A DNA stretch of 63,357 nt, from positions 1 to 63,357 of the IMG/VR virus record IMGVR_UViG_3300011116_000174; one strand, given 5' to 3'. Each line of letters starts with the position of its first letter. Position 1 is the first letter of the stretch. The notes beneath the pieces were generated by a model that was not told the origin of the DNA, did no database searches, and saw only the letters and a list, made by a program, of their open reading frames with translations. Shown in pieces: positions 41,901-50,864 of this stretch. Source of the DNA: a virus. A program made the position numbers and the translations under genes.

Positions 41901-44357
41901 TTAAATAAAACTGAGACCATGTGGTTCTCGTCAGATGCGGCTTTGTCTAACAGAATTAGACAAGAATTAGAAGCAGCCGGAACTAACTGGGAAACTATTA
42001 AAGAGCAGATGTTTAAGATTAGTACCTCCCAAGCTACGCATGCTGAGGCGGTGGCTATGAAGTTCTTAGAGCAAGGTAACGTTGAGTACGACACCGAAGC
42101 CTTTAAATGGGCGGCTAAAGACGACAAGAATAACTGGAAGAGCCTGATCCAAGATATTTCTGCTTTGGCTGGGAAGTATGGGGTATCAACAGAAAAGATG
42201 AGTGATTATGCGCATCAGGCGTTTGTTGCCGAGCGTTTGCAGGGATTAAGCAAAAATAAGAAACAGTTTTACAGTCACAAGAGCGCCGAGCAAATTAAAG
42301 CTGGCTTAGAGTGGTTTAACGAGTTCCCCGAACTAAAAGAGCTTCGTAACAAGTGGAACGCTATCCGTAAGAACGCTATGGATGTAGCCGTGCAGTCTGG
42401 TCTGTATAACAAAGCACAAGCAGAAGAACTGCTTGATGCTATGGACTACGTCCCGTTTTACCGTGTTGAGCAACTCGAAGCTAAAGCCGGTCCCAAGGAG
42501 TTTGGTCGCGGCTTACTAGACTTTGCTAAGAATTACAAAATCCGTGGTAGCGAAGATGAAGTATCTAACGTGTTTGATAACATGGAGCGTTGGATTAGTT
42601 ATACCGTTTCTCGGTCGGTCAAGAATAAGACCGCCCTCAATATGTATGACATCGCCAAGCAACTGATGCCCGACGAAGTCAAAGACTTACGCCAAGACGA
42701 GCGTGTACGTCGTGACCAAAACGTAGTGGACTTATGGGTTGATGGTAATCGCCGTAAGGTAGAGTTTAAAGACCCAATGTTTATCTATGCCTTCCAAGGC
42801 ATGGAGCCTGTCGTATTGCCATCATTAAAAATTTGGGCACAAGCGGCAAATATGTTACGTAAGAATATCGTGCTTATTCCGTTCTTCTCAGTCAGTCAGC
42901 TATCGCAGGACTCCTTTGCGGCTATGTTGTCGTCAGGCTTGAAGCGTCCGTTTAAGTTACCACTAGAAGTAGCTAAAGAGTTTACAAAGACGTTGATGGG
43001 TACAAGTCAGGCTGCCGCCGCTTTGAACAAGTATGGTGCAGTGGGTATTAAAGACTACTCCGCAGTTATCGCCCGTAACGAGGCAGAGATTGCTGCAGGA
43101 CTTAAAAAGCCAAGTAATTGGCAGAAGGTATTGTCGCCACTTGAGCGTATCGCTATGGCATCAGATAACGCTGTGCGTCAGGCTGTATACAATTTAACAC
43201 TCGAAGAGGGTGGGGATAAGGCTACGGCTGTGGAGCGTGCCTTTGAGATTATTAACTTTAAGCGTAGCGGCGCTAGTGGCTACGTGCAGATTTTGCGTCA
43301 GGTTATTCCGTTCTTTGGTGCGTATCTCCAAGCACAGAACGTAGTCTATAAAACCCTGACTGGCAGGAGCATTTCCCCATCGCAGAAGAAAGAAGCTCAG
43401 CGTATTTTGCTTAGCAACGCGGCAAAAATTGCTGCTCTGGCATTTGTATATACCGCCCTTGTTAGCGATGACGAAGATTATCAAAACATGGACCCAACCA
43501 TCCGTGATAGACACTTAATCATCCCAGGAACTGGCTTCATGTTACCGCTTCGTACCGATATATTCCTCTTCCCCAAACTTACGGCTGAGTATGCGTATCA
43601 GTACCTAACTGATGCAGGTTACACCGACGGTAAGAAGATGCGTAGAGGTATGGCTGATGCAGTGGCTAACGCTATCCTTAGCCCAACCGTAGCACCGCAG
43701 GTAGCTAAGCCGGCCCTTGAAGTATTTGCAAACTACAACACGTTTACAGGTAGGCCGATCATTGGGCAAGGCTTGGAGAACTTACCGACCGCGCAACAAT
43801 ATTCTAACTACACATCTGAGTTAGCCAAGATATTAGGTAAAGCGGGAATTATAGCGCCGGTCAATATTGACCATTTAATCAGAGGTTATTTTGGTACTAC
43901 TGGTGGGTTGTTCCTATCGGGTACAAACTGGATGATTAACGCCGGTCAAGACATACCCGCACCTGAAAAGACCATGCAAGATGCCTTGGCTACGTTCCCC
44001 GGACTTAGTGCGTTCTTCTATCGTGAGTACGGTAGTGCCGCTAAGAACGACTTCTATGAACTACGCACCGAAGTAGATAAGGCAGTTAACGGCTTTAACC
44101 GCATGAAGAAACGCGGGCAGATTGAAGAAGCCAAAGAGTTTATGGAAGAGAAGAAAGATTTATTGGGTCTTCGTAGCCAAGTTAATGCAATTAACAATCA
44201 GCTGGCGAAGATTCGTGCTCGTGAAAACGAGATATATGAAGCCCCTGAGTCGCAGATGTCTGCCGAGCGTAAGGGCGAGGAACTTAGAAAACTTCGTGAA
44301 CTAGAAAAGAAAGCCCTCGAGCAAGTTTACGACCTACGCCAAAGGGCTGGGTTTTAA
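38970..44357 (+). CDS. Giant internal virion protein with HELTH metallopeptidase motif
   Basis: A 1795-residue protein, the largest here. It opens with a short module MPYNVRLPDGRIVSDIPDDV. Gly/Ala-rich helical segments follow (about 120-340), then an acidic linker, then a region with VLHELTHGYLH (H805, E806, H809) and NLSEFASEAMSN about 50 residues later, whose glutamates (856, 860) could be the third zinc ligand. The last 500 residues include QVIPFFGAYLQAQNVVYK, recalled from large polyvalent-protein domains (LPD38-like). It is probably ejected into the cell; a peptidase could process virion or host proteins. Confidence 0.7.
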   Translation: MPYNVRLPDGRIVSDIPDDVSKEDARKKILESFPDLAAKQKRGWGEALTDVGASLATGVGQLAQLPGQVAELTGISKPEERDTGLQGLGRRLEAFGEEVKSPILKGKETMRAQKIAQAEGFIPEFTTAIKETVRDPALLTSFFTEQLPNLVGSFGGGMLARGATKALMSDTIKTSLGKAGAEKVLGKAGVSGAVGTGAVMQGADIGADTYETIYTQLREQGVPDDEANGIALSKARVAAIEAAGLSIGTAFLPGGTTIERALAGKGLPRAGGFTRGLVGEAASEAIEEGGGAFAKQVGVQEVFPETDLLKGVGAAAGFGALGGALFGGPAGAFNARAVKEAQVTAAETNQPQQVVLQLPYDERVSAPTTFGTVPMIVYPDGTTAFQSEAGPIPTSELSEEEFTKKFAPQTVPNVIGQKDLDAMGLDKAKGVAFNKLKKAILDKDISDPAQAQEVKEAIEAYGQRKTVSNKVTPKLEAFLSRPEFQEPAKVEETIEPIVEPKKRAKKVKEAIPAEEQAALQAELEAELAQPETTDVRRPTEVIARTDESGIPVLSERGEPAAGVTETERRGMVTPERPIGRAITGEGPVERTLETPAVELNPRQEKEFQQAAAKYIQQTKSPEQALEYLAGDLYARENLTQANRFKRGLSPEQMEIVNRKIAELKQYEARGNVSLSRRNAEQKLRRAELAQNEEAIAAAQEELKKIKAKMPKVERDDVYGGVTPRLVMAVERGNTRAALQEIIDNDSGAYNILEKLVAKRLLAVRATLPNIEVATKEQIGADGEYNPFTDTVRIAQGEIDSHTVLHELTHGYLHSIIQKYEAGAFNKGVADLDRIYKYVLQERPDLANMYGMTNLSEFASEAMSNREFQRELAQIPTQRGNIFTEFARAVLRALGLSPTEKLSALADTLIAADRSLAFGRKIQEDVVTGKETIPTAQVSRYDSIEAAAGYTGKRPEKTQPFQIRKITPVEAKQGLNKFLNKTETMWFSSDAALSNRIRQELEAAGTNWETIKEQMFKISTSQATHAEAVAMKFLEQGNVEYDTEAFKWAAKDDKNNWKSLIQDISALAGKYGVSTEKMSDYAHQAFVAERLQGLSKNKKQFYSHKSAEQIKAGLEWFNEFPELKELRNKWNAIRKNAMDVAVQSGLYNKAQAEELLDAMDYVPFYRVEQLEAKAGPKEFGRGLLDFAKNYKIRGSEDEVSNVFDNMERWISYTVSRSVKNKTALNMYDIAKQLMPDEVKDLRQDERVRRDQNVVDLWVDGNRRKVEFKDPMFIYAFQGMEPVVLPSLKIWAQAANMLRKNIVLIPFFSVSQLSQDSFAAMLSSGLKRPFKLPLEVAKEFTKTLMGTSQAAAALNKYGAVGIKDYSAVIARNEAEIAAGLKKPSNWQKVLSPLERIAMASDNAVRQAVYNLTLEEGGDKATAVERAFEIINFKRSGASGYVQILRQVIPFFGAYLQAQNVVYKTLTGRSISPSQKKEAQRILLSNAAKIAALAFVYTALVSDDEDYQNMDPTIRDRHLIIPGTGFMLPLRTDIFLFPKLTAEYAYQYLTDAGYTDGKKMRRGMADAVANAILSPTVAPQVAKPALEVFANYNTFTGRPIIGQGLENLPTAQQYSNYTSELAKILGKAGIIAPVNIDHLIRGYFGTTGGLFLSGTNWMINAGQDIPAPEKTMQDALATFPGLSAFFYREYGSAAKNDFYELRTEVDKAVNGFNRMKKRGQIEEAKEFMEEKKDLLGLRSQVNAINNQLAKIRARENEIYEAPESQMSAERKGEELRKLRELEKKALEQVYDLRQRAGF

Positions 44358-44385
44358 AAAAGAACCCCGCAGGAAGTGGCGGGGC
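44355..44385 (-). terminator. Terminator at the end of the leftward operon
   Basis: On the minus strand GCCCCGC-loop-GCGGGG is followed by TTCTTTTTT. It overlaps the stop of the plus-strand giant gene, at the convergent end of both blocks. On the plus strand no T-run follows. Confidence 0.75.
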
Positions 44386-44425
44386 TAAGTCCTCGTGCTT
44401 TTTGAGGAGAAGAGTGACTTAATTA

Positions 44426-44626
44426 TCACTCAACCCTCCATATTCGCAAGCCATATAGACCCTTTTCTATAACTTCTTTACAGATAATCTTATAGCCCCA
44501 CCGCTCTGCTTCAGCTTTTAAAGTTTTGCAGTGGGTTTTCCGGTCTAAACAAGGGACAAATAAAGACTGCCCCGGCTCAAACTTCTTCCACGGAATCAGC
44601 ACTATCAGATTCAGGATCTTCAGCAT
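44426..44626 (-). CDS. Small hypothetical protein, last gene of the early operon
   Basis: A 66-residue frame ending YGLRIWRVE, with FEPGQSLFVPCLDRKTHCKTLKAEAERWGYKI. It overlaps the primase-helicase gene by 50 bases. The true start may be internal, since the first 12 residues lie in that overlap and no ribosome-binding site decides it. The conserved-looking core supports a real gene. Confidence 0.55.
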   Translation of the reverse strand: MLKILNLIVLIPWKKFEPGQSLFVPCLDRKTHCKTLKAEAERWGYKIICKEVIEKGLYGLRIWRVE

Positions 44627-47444
44627 TTAAGAACTTGTCTTCACGGAAAAAGTCTAGCTTGGTAGCATCAAACATAAAGGCCGGTACGTTTACTTCCGCA
44701 CCCATAATAGTGCCGGCAGTCATACGCTTGCGCTTAGTGCCAAGGAACGCCTTGTTCTTCCTGTGCATTGACAACGACTCGTCAACGTTGAGTTGCATCT
44801 TGGCACATTCGGCTCGGTATTCCTTAGCCACTACAAACAATAGCTTTGTGTCGGGCTCGTAGCGGATAGTAAGTGCGCCTTTGGGTTCTCGGATAGGTCC
44901 GGTTTCCAGTCCGGTTTTTCCGTCTTTCTTACCGTTAATCGTAAGAGTCTCATGGAACTTGCGATTAATGAACCCACCCAAGAAGTCGCTACTTTCAAGC
45001 ATCAGCATCTTGTTCTGATGCCTAGAATCTTTAATGTGCTGAATAATATACTTCAGAACCGGCTTGTGGTCAATATCGTGTAGTCCAAGGTTCTTGGAAA
45101 TAATCCCGCCTACGATAGCAATCGTAGACATAGCCGACCAGTAGCGCTCATGCGATTTAATCTCCGCGGCTTGCTCTATCTTGGACTGCATCGTGCCAAT
45201 AAACGTGATTACTTCGGGCAAGTGGCTAACAATGTATTGGATGTATGGGAATACAGCGTGCCCATAATTGTCATACAGCCGGTTAAAGTGTTTGCGAGAC
45301 CATTCAGGATCATCATTAGGATCGTTGAAGATATGCAACTCCATAATACGCATCAGTTCGCCTTCGGGAAATGCCTTGATAGATAGCAAGTCATCCCGCA
45401 ACGACCGGTTGGACGTTGTAATTAATCCTGTTGCCCACTTCGTATGATTGACGCGCTCTGCGTTTTCTTGTGAACGCATACGGTTCTTGGCGCGACCTTC
45501 GGTAATGTCATACGTTAGGTTTGACTTTTGGTCTGCGGGCATATTGGTCATCTCGTCAAACAAAATTGGTATGTTTTGGAACGTGCCAATACGCTGAAGC
45601 TTTTGGTTGTAGGTATCTTTGACCCGCATCAATGAGTCTTTGGGGTGTCCGTAGATACTACCAATAGCGTGCAGGATAGTCGTCTTACCTGATCCTGAAC
45701 CTTGCGACTTAAGACTTAATAGATAGCCCTCTAAGTTAGTAAATTTAAGCAGGACGTTGCCAAACCCCATGAACAAAGCAAATGCTTTGGCTTCCATGTG
45801 ATCTCGAGAATAGGCATTAATAACATCTTTCCATATGTGGAAGTCGCCCTTTTGCCTAAACATTGGCACAAGTTCTAATGTAGTTGCCGTGGGTGGGCTA
45901 TATTTAATTTCCGTAGCCGTGATCTCTTTGTCGCCAAGAATAAAGGCGCTATCGTCAGACAACCACCCAAATTGCTTGCGTGCTAATTCTGCTTCTGAAC
46001 TAGCTTGCAGTTCTTCTACCCATCTAGTTATGTAAGCCATCAGTGTTTCCTGTTTCTTTCCTAAAACCGCTACGCCCTTTTCAGCAATAGCATCCCTAAA
46101 TCTATCTTTGGATAGCACCGCAGTCAAAGGCATGATGAACTCACGAACACCGTCCTTTGGTAAGTGCAGTCTTAATAAAATACATTCACCCTTATCGGGA
46201 TCGTGCATACGCTTGACTACATAAAAGTCGTATGCGTAGACAAGCGCATCTTCGTCTTCATCCGTATCGGGGTTTTTACTGCGTACGTACACCCCTCCAA
46301 CCTTGCCTCGGAAGAAAGGGTATGGGTACTTTGGGATTGTGTATTCCTTGAGTTCGTTTGTTGCCTTTTCTTTCTCGACAACCACGCTTTCTTCTTCGGC
46401 TTCCGCAATCTCCTTACCAAGTTGGATTGGCGAGGTAATTTTGTGCGGGCATCCTTGGCACAATTTAGGATTGATCTTCTTAAATGTAGCGCAGGTATAC
46501 GGTCCTTTAGTATCGTTTGCTTTCTTCTCTGTTGTGTATTTGGAATAGTCGGGGTGATTCTTAGAGATTATGTGTATTGCCTTTTCCCCATCTACACAAG
46601 CATGGGCAATACTAAGTCCCGCTCTCCATAAGGGTTCTTCTATCGAATCTTGGTTTTCATAGATATTAACTATCTGTGGGCATCCTTCACCTTCCAAGCT
46701 TTTAATTAGTATCGTCTTAAACCTAGACTGGCTATTACCCATCAGTGCCATGGTCAGCGCATCCATCTCCCTAGGGATAAATGGCTTGCCTTTCATTCCA
46801 GCAAAGATATCTTGCTCTTGTGTTGTTTCTGTGTCAGATACTTTTAAAAGATCTTTGAAAACAGAGTTAGCTACCAGGGAACCTGAAATCAGCACCTCAA
46901 CAGGTATGGGCGTCTCGTCCTTAAAGTTGAACGTATTGGGAATACGCAGGATGCGGGCTACGTCAGCCGTAACTACTGGGTCAGCCTTCAAGTCATAGAC
47001 GTCGCAGAGAAGCTTAAATGCCTCGGCATGGGGCTTCCATTGTTCCTTTGGCATAGGCTCTTCTAAAGCCCAGTAAACGTGCAATCCACGCCCTGAATTC
47101 ACTACCGTAGGCTTAGGCAACCCAAGCTTCTTAACAAACGCTTTGAGCGCTTTCATGCCCTCTTCTTGGGTTTCGTAAGGCTTGCCCTGCCCACAATCCA
47201 AATCTATAAAGAAGGACTTCAACGCTACGGCATTAGCGTTTACCCTACCCCCCTTGGGGTCTGCAAATGATGCTAATGCAAAGTATGTTTCATATCCGTC
47301 GTTTGCTAATGCGTTACCTAATCTTTCTAACTCTTCTATTGACGCGACCAATTTTTGTCTTGGTGCGCCGTCTTTCTTCAATCCAACCACGCAGTATTGT
47401 CCTGTTGGTGGGAGGATTTGTTGCAAAAATATATTCGTTAACAT
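44577..47444 (-). CDS. Primase-helicase (AEP-like primase plus DUF927-type helicase)
   Basis: A 955-residue replication protein. The N-terminus has archaeo-eukaryotic primase motifs: FFIDLDCG (78-85), GRGLHVYW (119-126, catalytic His122) and ADPVVTADVARILRIPNT. A cysteine cluster follows (C318, C329, C332). The C-terminal half is a DUF927-like ATPase with Walker A GSGSGKTT (582-589) and Walker B ILFDE (627-631). It should unwind the fork and make primers, as bifunctional phage primase-helicases do. ATG at 47444 with AAAGG upstream. Confidence 0.85.
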   Translation of the reverse strand: MLTNIFLQQILPPTGQYCVVGLKKDGAPRQKLVASIEELERLGNALANDGYETYFALASFADPKGGRVNANAVALKSFFIDLDCGQGKPYETQEEGMKALKAFVKKLGLPKPTVVNSGRGLHVYWALEEPMPKEQWKPHAEAFKLLCDVYDLKADPVVTADVARILRIPNTFNFKDETPIPVEVLISGSLVANSVFKDLLKVSDTETTQEQDIFAGMKGKPFIPREMDALTMALMGNSQSRFKTILIKSLEGEGCPQIVNIYENQDSIEEPLWRAGLSIAHACVDGEKAIHIISKNHPDYSKYTTEKKANDTKGPYTCATFKKINPKLCQGCPHKITSPIQLGKEIAEAEEESVVVEKEKATNELKEYTIPKYPYPFFRGKVGGVYVRSKNPDTDEDEDALVYAYDFYVVKRMHDPDKGECILLRLHLPKDGVREFIMPLTAVLSKDRFRDAIAEKGVAVLGKKQETLMAYITRWVEELQASSEAELARKQFGWLSDDSAFILGDKEITATEIKYSPPTATTLELVPMFRQKGDFHIWKDVINAYSRDHMEAKAFALFMGFGNVLLKFTNLEGYLLSLKSQGSGSGKTTILHAIGSIYGHPKDSLMRVKDTYNQKLQRIGTFQNIPILFDEMTNMPADQKSNLTYDITEGRAKNRMRSQENAERVNHTKWATGLITTSNRSLRDDLLSIKAFPEGELMRIMELHIFNDPNDDPEWSRKHFNRLYDNYGHAVFPYIQYIVSHLPEVITFIGTMQSKIEQAAEIKSHERYWSAMSTIAIVGGIISKNLGLHDIDHKPVLKYIIQHIKDSRHQNKMLMLESSDFLGGFINRKFHETLTINGKKDGKTGLETGPIREPKGALTIRYEPDTKLLFVVAKEYRAECAKMQLNVDESLSMHRKNKAFLGTKRKRMTAGTIMGAEVNVPAFMFDATKLDFFREDKFLNAEDPESDSADSVEEV

Positions 47445-47526
47445 AATCGCCTTTAACCGTCAAAAATGGATGGGCAGGAGTGGACGGCGATACACTCTCT
47501 TCGGGTGCTACCCTAGCCCCCCAGTA

Positions 47527-47763
47527 CTACTTAATCATCAATTTATCAACAAGCTTTTGCATCTTTTCTTGGTGCTTCTGTGGGACATTAGTTTTACCAC
47601 GAAACCAAGAATAGACTGTCATGCGTGAAACATCAAAGAAGGTGGCTACGTCGGATACAGGAATATCCTTTTTAATACAAGCACTTCCGAATAACACACC
47701 AATCTTTGATTTGTCGGCACTATTCACTTCGTTAATAAACGTAACCGAATAGCCTTTGGACAT
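47527..47763 (-). CDS. Helix-turn-helix DNA-binding protein
   Basis: A 78-residue protein whose centre VSDVATFFDVSRMTVYSWFRGKTNVP is a clear helix-turn-helix (recognition helix SRMTVYSWFRG). It is a candidate regulator of the phage operators or of replication genes. The 82-base gap before the primase-helicase gene contains its downstream ribosome-binding site and no promoter I can see. Confidence 0.75.
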   Translation of the reverse strand: MSKGYSVTFINEVNSADKSKIGVLFGSACIKKDIPVSDVATFFDVSRMTVYSWFRGKTNVPQKHQEKMQKLVDKLMIK

Positions 47764-47766
47764 GGT

Positions 47767-48666
47767 CTACTCCTCGTCATCCCAATCGGCAAGAACCTTA
47801 CTCAAGTCTTTCTTGGGTGCGGGCTCTTCCTTCTTAGTTGCACGTTTAGTAGGCTCTTCTACTTCTTCCGGCTCTTCGACTTTGGCTTGTGCTTTTGGCG
47901 CAGGCTCGGCTTTAGGGGCAGGTGCTTCTAGCTTGGGCGTTGCATCTGTCTTAGGTTTAGGAACAACCATGGTAATTGCACGCATAGCTGACTCGCTCTT
48001 GCCTTGCTCGATAGCTACGGCGATTTCGTTGGATTCCAAAAAGCGCACTGGCTTGAATGTAATCTTAGGAGTGGAGGATGCCGTATCAAACCGCATCTCA
48101 GTTACTACCGCAGTAATCGGAACGCTCTTAGCGCCAATCATCTTTGCATACATTTGCAAAGGCCATTTACCTGCTTCGCCCTCACCAAAAATAGATGTGG
48201 CAGGTAGGGTTAATTGGAACACGTCGCCACCAATATCGTTATCTAGCACAACTGCAATACGCTGACTGTATCGGCAAGCACGGCTATCGCCCTGTCCTGA
48301 ACCTTTGATGTTTTGTGGACAGCTTGCACAACTCTTAGCTTGTGGTTCGGCAATACTATTGTCGGGGAAATCTCCGTTAGCAGACCAACAATCAGGAGGT
48401 CCGGATTGTCCCTTCTTGTATACACCTGCGTAATATGTGCGGGATACCTTTGAGGAAGCCGCGACAATTACAACATTCAGCGAACGCTCTTCTTTAATGG
48501 CTACTTCCTTACCATTAATCAACAAGCGCCATACACCGCCTTCGATAGAAATACGCTTGCTTCCACCGCCGGTATCGCCCATCAGGGCTTTAGTAGTGTC
48601 GTCAAGTTCGGCAACTTTAAGGTGCGCCGGCAACCCTCCATCTAACATAGCAAGTTCGTTGCTCAT
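47767..48666 (-). CDS. SSB-like replication protein with acidic tail (putative)
   Basis: A 299-residue protein starting MSNELAMLDGGLP at 48666, with GGAGAAGATA upstream. A beta-rich core (about 35-205) includes CASCPQNIKGSGQGDSRACRY, a possible zinc site. A Pro/Ala/Lys linker leads to an acidic C-terminus (SKVLADWDDEE). An OB-like core plus acidic tail is the style of phage single-stranded DNA-binding proteins such as T7 gp2.5, and the gene lies among replication genes. No sequence homology was tested. Confidence 0.55.
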   Translation of the reverse strand: MSNELAMLDGGLPAHLKVAELDDTTKALMGDTGGGSKRISIEGGVWRLLINGKEVAIKEERSLNVVIVAASSKVSRTYYAGVYKKGQSGPPDCWSANGDFPDNSIAEPQAKSCASCPQNIKGSGQGDSRACRYSQRIAVVLDNDIGGDVFQLTLPATSIFGEGEAGKWPLQMYAKMIGAKSVPITAVVTEMRFDTASSTPKITFKPVRFLESNEIAVAIEQGKSESAMRAITMVVPKPKTDATPKLEAPAPKAEPAPKAQAKVEEPEEVEEPTKRATKKEEPAPKKDLSKVLADWDDEE

Positions 48667-48678
48667 TATCTTCTCCAT

Positions 48679-49059
48679 TTATTTACGACGAATAACCGCA
48701 GTGAACTGACGGTCAACCTGTAGCCCCGGTGGTAATAGATCGGGGTTTTCCTCAAGGAACGCAGACATCGTTGATTGCGCTATACGCTTTTCTAATAAAT
48801 CAACGGCATCGTGCTTCTTAAGAAAATCATAGAACGAACTCCAATCGCTCGTCCAATATCTTTTGCTGACTTTACGAGAGACAGTGCCAAACTCTGTGCG
48901 CAAACTTTCTGCGCCAGTAGCTTTGCAAATCTCAAGTAATTCAGACTCAATTATTTTTTGTTGTTCTTCAAGATCGTCGTCCTGCTTTTTAAGTTCAGCA
49001 CGTTTATCACGAATCTTGATGTAGGTTTTAACTAGCTTATCAGCCGTAATATTTTCCAT
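48679..49059 (-). CDS. Hypothetical replication-region protein
   Basis: A 126-residue protein starting MENITADKLVKTYIKIRDKR at 49059 with GGAGAAGAG upstream. The N-terminal half is a coiled coil; the C-terminal half has SKRYWTSDWSSFYDFLKKHDAVDLLEKRIAQ and GLQVDRQFTAVIRRK. It resembles coiled-coil accessory proteins beside phage recombination genes, but I cannot name it. Confidence 0.7.
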   Translation of the reverse strand: MENITADKLVKTYIKIRDKRAELKKQDDDLEEQQKIIESELLEICKATGAESLRTEFGTVSRKVSKRYWTSDWSSFYDFLKKHDAVDLLEKRIAQSTMSAFLEENPDLLPPGLQVDRQFTAVIRRK

Positions 49060-49085
49060 ACTCTTCTCCATATAGTTATACCTAT

Positions 49086-49114
49086 AATTTAGTACCAATA
49101 TTTGACTTTGTCAA
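49086..49114 (-). promoter_or_regulatory. Internal early promoter (sigma-70, probable)
   Basis: Minus strand TTGACA (49114-49109), a 17-base spacer and TAAATT (49091-49086), overlapping the end of the helicase gene and 27 bases upstream of the start at 49059. It would boost expression of the SSB-like, HTH and primase genes. Confidence 0.6.
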
Positions 49115-50658
49115 GAGTCCTCCAAAATATTTTTATAAAGGTCAATCATCTGTGTGTGAATATCAATCTTAGACTGCAACATCTTGTACATTTTCTTTTC
49201 GACCGGCGAGCCTTGTAGATGCACGACTGTGGTGGGGTTGCGTTGTCCCGCACGATGCACGCGAGCGTTAGCTTGTAGATAAGTTTCTACCGATGTAATA
49301 GGGGAAAACCATACCACTACGTTTGCTTCAGTCAGCGTTACACCATGAGAAGCCGCTTGTGGTTGTATTACAAGCACTCTTGGGTTGGGTGTTTCTTGGA
49401 ACTGCTTAAATATTTCTGTGCGTTTGGTAGGTGGCACGTCGCCATTAATAATTTCTGTTGTTATTTTGCTACGCTTTAGTTCTTCGGTAATAATCTCAAT
49501 AGCATGGCGATACGGTACAAATACCAAAACTTTATGGCTTGCTTCTTCTATAACTTCTTTTAGTTCATTGATACGACTAGAAGCGTCAAACTCCACGACT
49601 TCGCCGTTGTCTGAATATACTGCACCGCAAGATAATTGTAATAACTTGTTTAGGTTAGCCGCCGCATTTACTGTTGTGATCTGCTCACCCGCGGCAAGGG
49701 CTATCATGTTCTTACGGATGATCTCGTAGTATTTCATCTGCTGTGCCGTAAGCGGAATATCCCTAGTAACATAGGTCATATCAGGTAAATCTAAACAATC
49801 TTCTTTTGTAAACCGTATTGCAGGTTGCAATATATCGTGAACTATCTTTTCTGAGTTTGGTTTCGGAACCCACTTAAACTGCGTAATCTTGTGCATTACA
49901 GTGTCGCGGAACGAACCAAAGAATCGCGGGACGCCGCTAGGGTTTATCAGTTTGGCTAATCCGTAAGCATCCGTGGGGGATTGGGATGCGGGTGTTCCTG
50001 TCAGCATCCATAACCATGTGTTTGGTTTAAGTATAGAGTTCAACGTTTTCCATCTTGTAGTCGAAACTGTTTTATACGCGTTTGCTTCGTCCACGACAAT
50101 TAGGTCAAACCCTCCTTGCTCAACTGCCTCTTTTATGATTCCTAATCCGTCAAAGTTACATATGACAAATTCTGAACCACTATTGACGGCTTGAATCCGC
50201 TTTTCTCTTGAGTAGCTATGAGCAACGGAACATGTGCGGTGCATGGCAAACTTAAACAAATCGTCTTGCCAAGCCGATTGCATAATGGATAGTGGGCATA
50301 ACACGAGCACGCGTTTGATAACGCCTAGCTTCATTAAATAATCAGCCGCCCAAATTACGCTACCGGTTTTGCCTGTGCCTTGCTCATTAAAGCAATAGGC
50401 ACGGCGGTGTAGGGTTAGGAATGAGGCGGTTTCTTTTTGGTGATCGAACGGTTTATACAAACCGGGCCACTCGTAGTGAGCAGTAATTGGGGACGGTACG
50501 TTTTTTATCTTTAGGTTTTTTAATACTTGGGACTCTTCGATGCCCCACTTAACAACTACTTCCCCGCTATCTAACATTCTGCTCTTAGGGATAACCGTCA
50601 GTATGCGGTTTGGGTCTTTGACTTTTAGTAATAATGCTTTGTTTTCTATTATTTGCAC
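49111..50658 (-). CDS. SNF2-type DNA helicase/translocase
   Basis: A 515-residue superfamily 2 ATPase. Walker A is EQGTGKT (residues 92-98), the Walker B box is DEAN (190-193, usually DEAH), motif III is LTGTPASQS, and the C-terminal lobe has QANARVHRAGQ (motif VI). The GTG at 50658 is preferred because GGAG lies six bases upstream; a GTG at 50706 would add 16 residues within a hairpin. It probably remodels forks or recombination intermediates. Confidence 0.85.
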   Translation of the reverse strand: MQIIENKALLLKVKDPNRILTVIPKSRMLDSGEVVVKWGIEESQVLKNLKIKNVPSPITAHYEWPGLYKPFDHQKETASFLTLHRRAYCFNEQGTGKTGSVIWAADYLMKLGVIKRVLVLCPLSIMQSAWQDDLFKFAMHRTCSVAHSYSREKRIQAVNSGSEFVICNFDGLGIIKEAVEQGGFDLIVVDEANAYKTVSTTRWKTLNSILKPNTWLWMLTGTPASQSPTDAYGLAKLINPSGVPRFFGSFRDTVMHKITQFKWVPKPNSEKIVHDILQPAIRFTKEDCLDLPDMTYVTRDIPLTAQQMKYYEIIRKNMIALAAGEQITTVNAAANLNKLLQLSCGAVYSDNGEVVEFDASSRINELKEVIEEASHKVLVFVPYRHAIEIITEELKRSKITTEIINGDVPPTKRTEIFKQFQETPNPRVLVIQPQAASHGVTLTEANVVVWFSPITSVETYLQANARVHRAGQRNPTTVVHLQGSPVEKKMYKMLQSKIDIHTQMIDLYKNILEDS

Positions 50659-50864
50659 TCTCTTCTCCGACGACAAATCGCTCAAAACACATGTTTTGAG
50701 TTGCACCTTACGGGTGCTAGTCGGCTATCTCTCTGCCCAAGGAGGGAAGTCGTATCTGCGAAAGATCAGATCAACTAACTGGCAACGATAACTGATATGG
50801 TTATTTGGGCTATGAGAACCCTGTCGCTATCACTCATACCTTACTTCACGACATCACTACAACA
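50659..50864 (-). other. Structured leader before the helicase gene
   Basis: A 206-base gap without a gene. On the minus strand it contains GCACC-CGTAA-GGTGC and then a stem CTCAAAACA/TGTTTTGAG (50681-50700) just before the helicase ribosome-binding site. It may control expression. No promoter seen. Confidence 0.5.

Noticed and set aside
44355-44385. Hairpin as terminator of the plus-strand late operon
   Set aside because: On the plus strand no T-run follows; the T-run is on the minus strand, so it serves the leftward operon.
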